Assembly (NCBI GenBank): GCA_035650075.1
Contig: DASRII010000067.1
Coordinates: 1 to 7,674 of the forward strand
Origin: DASSUC01 sp035650075
Lineage (GTDB): Bacteria; Actinomycetota; Actinomycetes; Mycobacteriales; Micromonosporaceae
Direction of reading: 5' to 3'
DNA: 7,674 nt
Position numbers and translations under genes: made by a program. The notes under the pieces are model-generated. The model did no database searches. It saw nothing but the letters and a program-made list of their open reading frames with translations, and was not told where the DNA came from. Positions 6,328 to 7,674 of this stretch are shown here, piece by piece (position 1 is the first letter of the stretch; each line of letters begins with the position of its first letter).

Positions 6328-6494
6328 GTGTCCTCCCCAACTCGTAGCGGTCGTCCTCTCGTAGACGCCTGGAGATGGGGTTGCGGTTGCGTAGCCCGCC
6401 CGTTTGTTTACGCGAAGTTCGACTCCCTCGGTGTCGGACCCCCGTGTCAGACTTGGAGGTCCGTTCCGCCTGAATTGATCGAGTGAGGCGCGCT
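6328..6494. promoter_or_regulatory. Divergent intergenic region between the transpeptidase and XPB
   Basis: 167 bp that must hold the promoters of both genes. On the minus strand the transpeptidase Shine-Dalgarno GGGGAGGA is at 6331-6338. CTACGAG occurs twice on the minus strand (6341-6347 and 6358-6364), 17 bp apart. No convincing -35/-10 pair, riboswitch or terminator is visible on either strand. A weak TGAGG site (6484-6488) precedes the XPB GTG by 6 nt. Confidence 0.4.
6331..6338 (-). promoter_or_regulatory. Shine-Dalgarno of the L,D-transpeptidase
   Basis: The minus strand reads GGGGAGGA, with the GGAGG core 4 nt before the ATG at 6325-6327. It fixes this start rather than the open frame extending to 6510. 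Confidence 0.75.
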
Positions 6495-7674
6495 GTGACC
6501 GGTGGACCACTGATCGTGCAGTCAGACAAGACCCTGCTGCTCGAGGTCAATCACCCGGACGCGCTCGCCTGCCGCATGGCGATCGCCCCATTCGCCGAGT
6601 TGGAGCGCTCTCCGGAACACGTGCACACCTACCGACTGACGCCACTCGGGCTGTGGAACGCGCGGGCCGCCGGCCATGACGCGGAAAGCGTCGTCGATGC
6701 GTTGCTGCGCTTCTCCCGCTACCCCGTGCCGCACGCGTTGCTGGTGGACGTCGCCGAGACGATGGACCGGTACGGTCGGCTCCAGCTCTTCAACCACCCG
6801 GCCCACGGGTTGGTGCTGCAGGCGCTCGATCGCGCGGTGCTGGTCGAGGTGTCCCGGTCGAAGAAGCTCGCCGGCATGCTCGGGACGCGGGTGGGCGACG
6901 ACATGGTGATCGTGCATCCGTCCGAGCGCGGCCGGCTCAAGCAGGCGCTGCTCAAGCTGGGCTGGCCGGCCGAGGACCTCGCCGGCTACGTCGACGGCGA
7001 AGCCCACCCGATCTCGCTGCACGAACAGGGTTGGTCACTACGCACCTATCAACGCCAGGCGGTCGAGCACTTCTGGGCCGGTGGCTCGGGCGTGGTCGTG
7101 CTGCCCTGCGGCGCCGGCAAGACGCTCGTGGGCGCGGCCGCGATGGCCGAGGCGTCGGCGACCACGCTGATCCTCGTCACCAACACGGTCGCCGGGCGCC
7201 AGTGGAAGCGCGAGCTGATCGCCCGCACTTCGCTGACCGAGGAGGAGATCGGGGAGTACTCCGGCGAGCGAAAGGAGATCCGGCCGGTCACCATCGCGAC
7301 CTACCAGATCCTCACCACGCGCCGGGGCGGCGTCTTCCCGCACCTGGATGTCTTCGGCGCCCGCGACTGGGGCCTGGTCATCTACGACGAGGTGCACCTG
7401 CTGCCGGCGCCCATCTTCCGGTTCACCGCCGACCTGCAGGCCCGCCGCCGGCTCGGCCTGACCGCGACTCTCGTCCGCGAGGACGGCCGCGAGGGCGACG
7501 TCTTCTCGCTCATCGGGCCCAAGCGTTACGACGCGCCGTGGAAGGACATCGAGGCCCAGGGATGGATCGCGCCGGCGGAGTGCATGGAGGTCCGCGTCAC
7601 GCTCACCGAGGAAGAGCGCATGGCCTACGCCGTGGCCGAGCCCGAGGAGCGCTACCGGGTCGCGGCCACCGCGC
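6495..7674 (+). CDS. xpb: DNA repair helicase XPB/ERCC3-type, N-terminal part (runs off right edge)
   Basis: 393 codons are visible of a protein usually about 550 aa in actinobacteria. It is an ATP-dependent 3'-5' DNA helicase/translocase of superfamily 2, related to the eukaryotic TFIIH subunit. The GTG at 6495 gives MTGGPLIVQSDKTLLLEV. Residues about 7-140 form the XPB N-terminal (damage-recognition-like) domain, with YRLT at 46 and SRYPVPHAL. Helicase motifs follow: Q-motif-like LRTYQRQAV, Walker A P204-C-G-A-G-K209-T210, Walker B D298-E-V-H301, motif III LTAT (322-325) and the XPB-specific R328-E-D330 motif. The start of the thumb-like insertion is near 360-393. The second RecA lobe (motifs IV-VI) is outside the window. 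It lies downstream of the related 801-aa protein, with the transpeptidase cassette in between on the other strand. No LexA-type SOS box is seen upstream. Confidence 0.96.
   Translation, partial: MTGGPLIVQSDKTLLLEVNHPDALACRMAIAPFAELERSPEHVHTYRLTPLGLWNARAAGHDAESVVDALLRFSRYPVPHALLVDVAETMDRYGRLQLFNHPAHGLVLQALDRAVLVEVSRSKKLAGMLGTRVGDDMVIVHPSERGRLKQALLKLGWPAEDLAGYVDGEAHPISLHEQGWSLRTYQRQAVEHFWAGGSGVVVLPCGAGKTLVGAAAMAEASATTLILVTNTVAGRQWKRELIARTSLTEEEIGEYSGERKEIRPVTIATYQILTTRRGGVFPHLDVFGARDWGLVIYDEVHLLPAPIFRFTADLQARRRLGLTATLVREDGREGDVFSLIGPKRYDAPWKDIEAQGWIAPAECMEVRVTLTEEERMAYAVAEPEERYRVAATA

Noticed and set aside
6417..6422. GTTCGA, a LexA SOS-box half-site upstream of XPB
   Set aside because: The opposite half-site four bases away does not match; a single 6-mer is expected by chance.
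6449..6470. GTGTCAGAC, resembling the first half of the PafBC/RecA-NDp promoter motif
   Set aside because: The required TAnnnT element 8 bases downstream is missing.
6328..6510. Longer transpeptidase starting at MVHRSQ
   Set aside because: It would put about 60 non-conserved residues ahead of a clear signal sequence and overlap the XPB start; a strong ribosome site precedes the ATG at 6327.

Overview
The window is high-GC DNA (codon third positions almost all G or C, with GTG starts and strong GGAGG-type Shine-Dalgarno sites) and looks like a free-living actinomycete. The CBM2-FnIII-GH18 chitinase and the pairing of an XPB helicase with a helicase-associated protein both fit Actinobacteria. 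A Micromonospora/Streptomyces-like host is likely; the genus cannot be fixed from this sequence.

Layout. Positions 1-221 (minus) hold the N-terminus of a HAD-family phosphohydrolase. It is divergent from a secreted chitinase at 300-2486 (plus) across a 78-bp spacer. That spacer carries a consensus -35 box (TTGACA) and a perfect odd-centred palindrome lying where transcription should start. The chitinase is modular: signal peptide, CBM2, two nearly identical FnIII repeats, and a complete subfamily-A GH18 domain with the catalytic DxDxE. After 40 bp comes an 801-aa helicase-associated protein (2527-4932, plus). Its start codon lies inside the loop of a perfect 14-bp inverted repeat.

A minus-strand cassette converges on it: an L,D-transpeptidase with a putative lipoprotein signal and a PG-binding domain (5485-6327), then two very small two-helix membrane proteins (5276-5473 and 4953-5186) that are clear paralogues of each other. 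Divergent from the transpeptidase, the first 393 codons of an XPB/ERCC3-type DNA repair helicase run off the right edge (6495-7674, plus).

How the genes relate. The 801-aa protein and XPB belong to one DNA-repair theme. They visibly share a homologous domain around a 'YR[LV]T...SRxPVPxAL' signature, and from memory they are neighbours in other actinobacteria (M. tuberculosis Rv0862c-Rv0861c). Here the pair is split by the oppositely oriented cell-wall cassette. The chitinase is a separate carbon/nitrogen-scavenging unit with its own putative operator. No mobile element, CRISPR array, tRNA or rRNA was seen. I do not see a clearly new multi-gene system. The strongest unexplained signals are the start-codon inverted repeat, the chitinase operator palindrome, the twin small membrane proteins, and the shared domain between the helicase and its ATPase-less neighbour.
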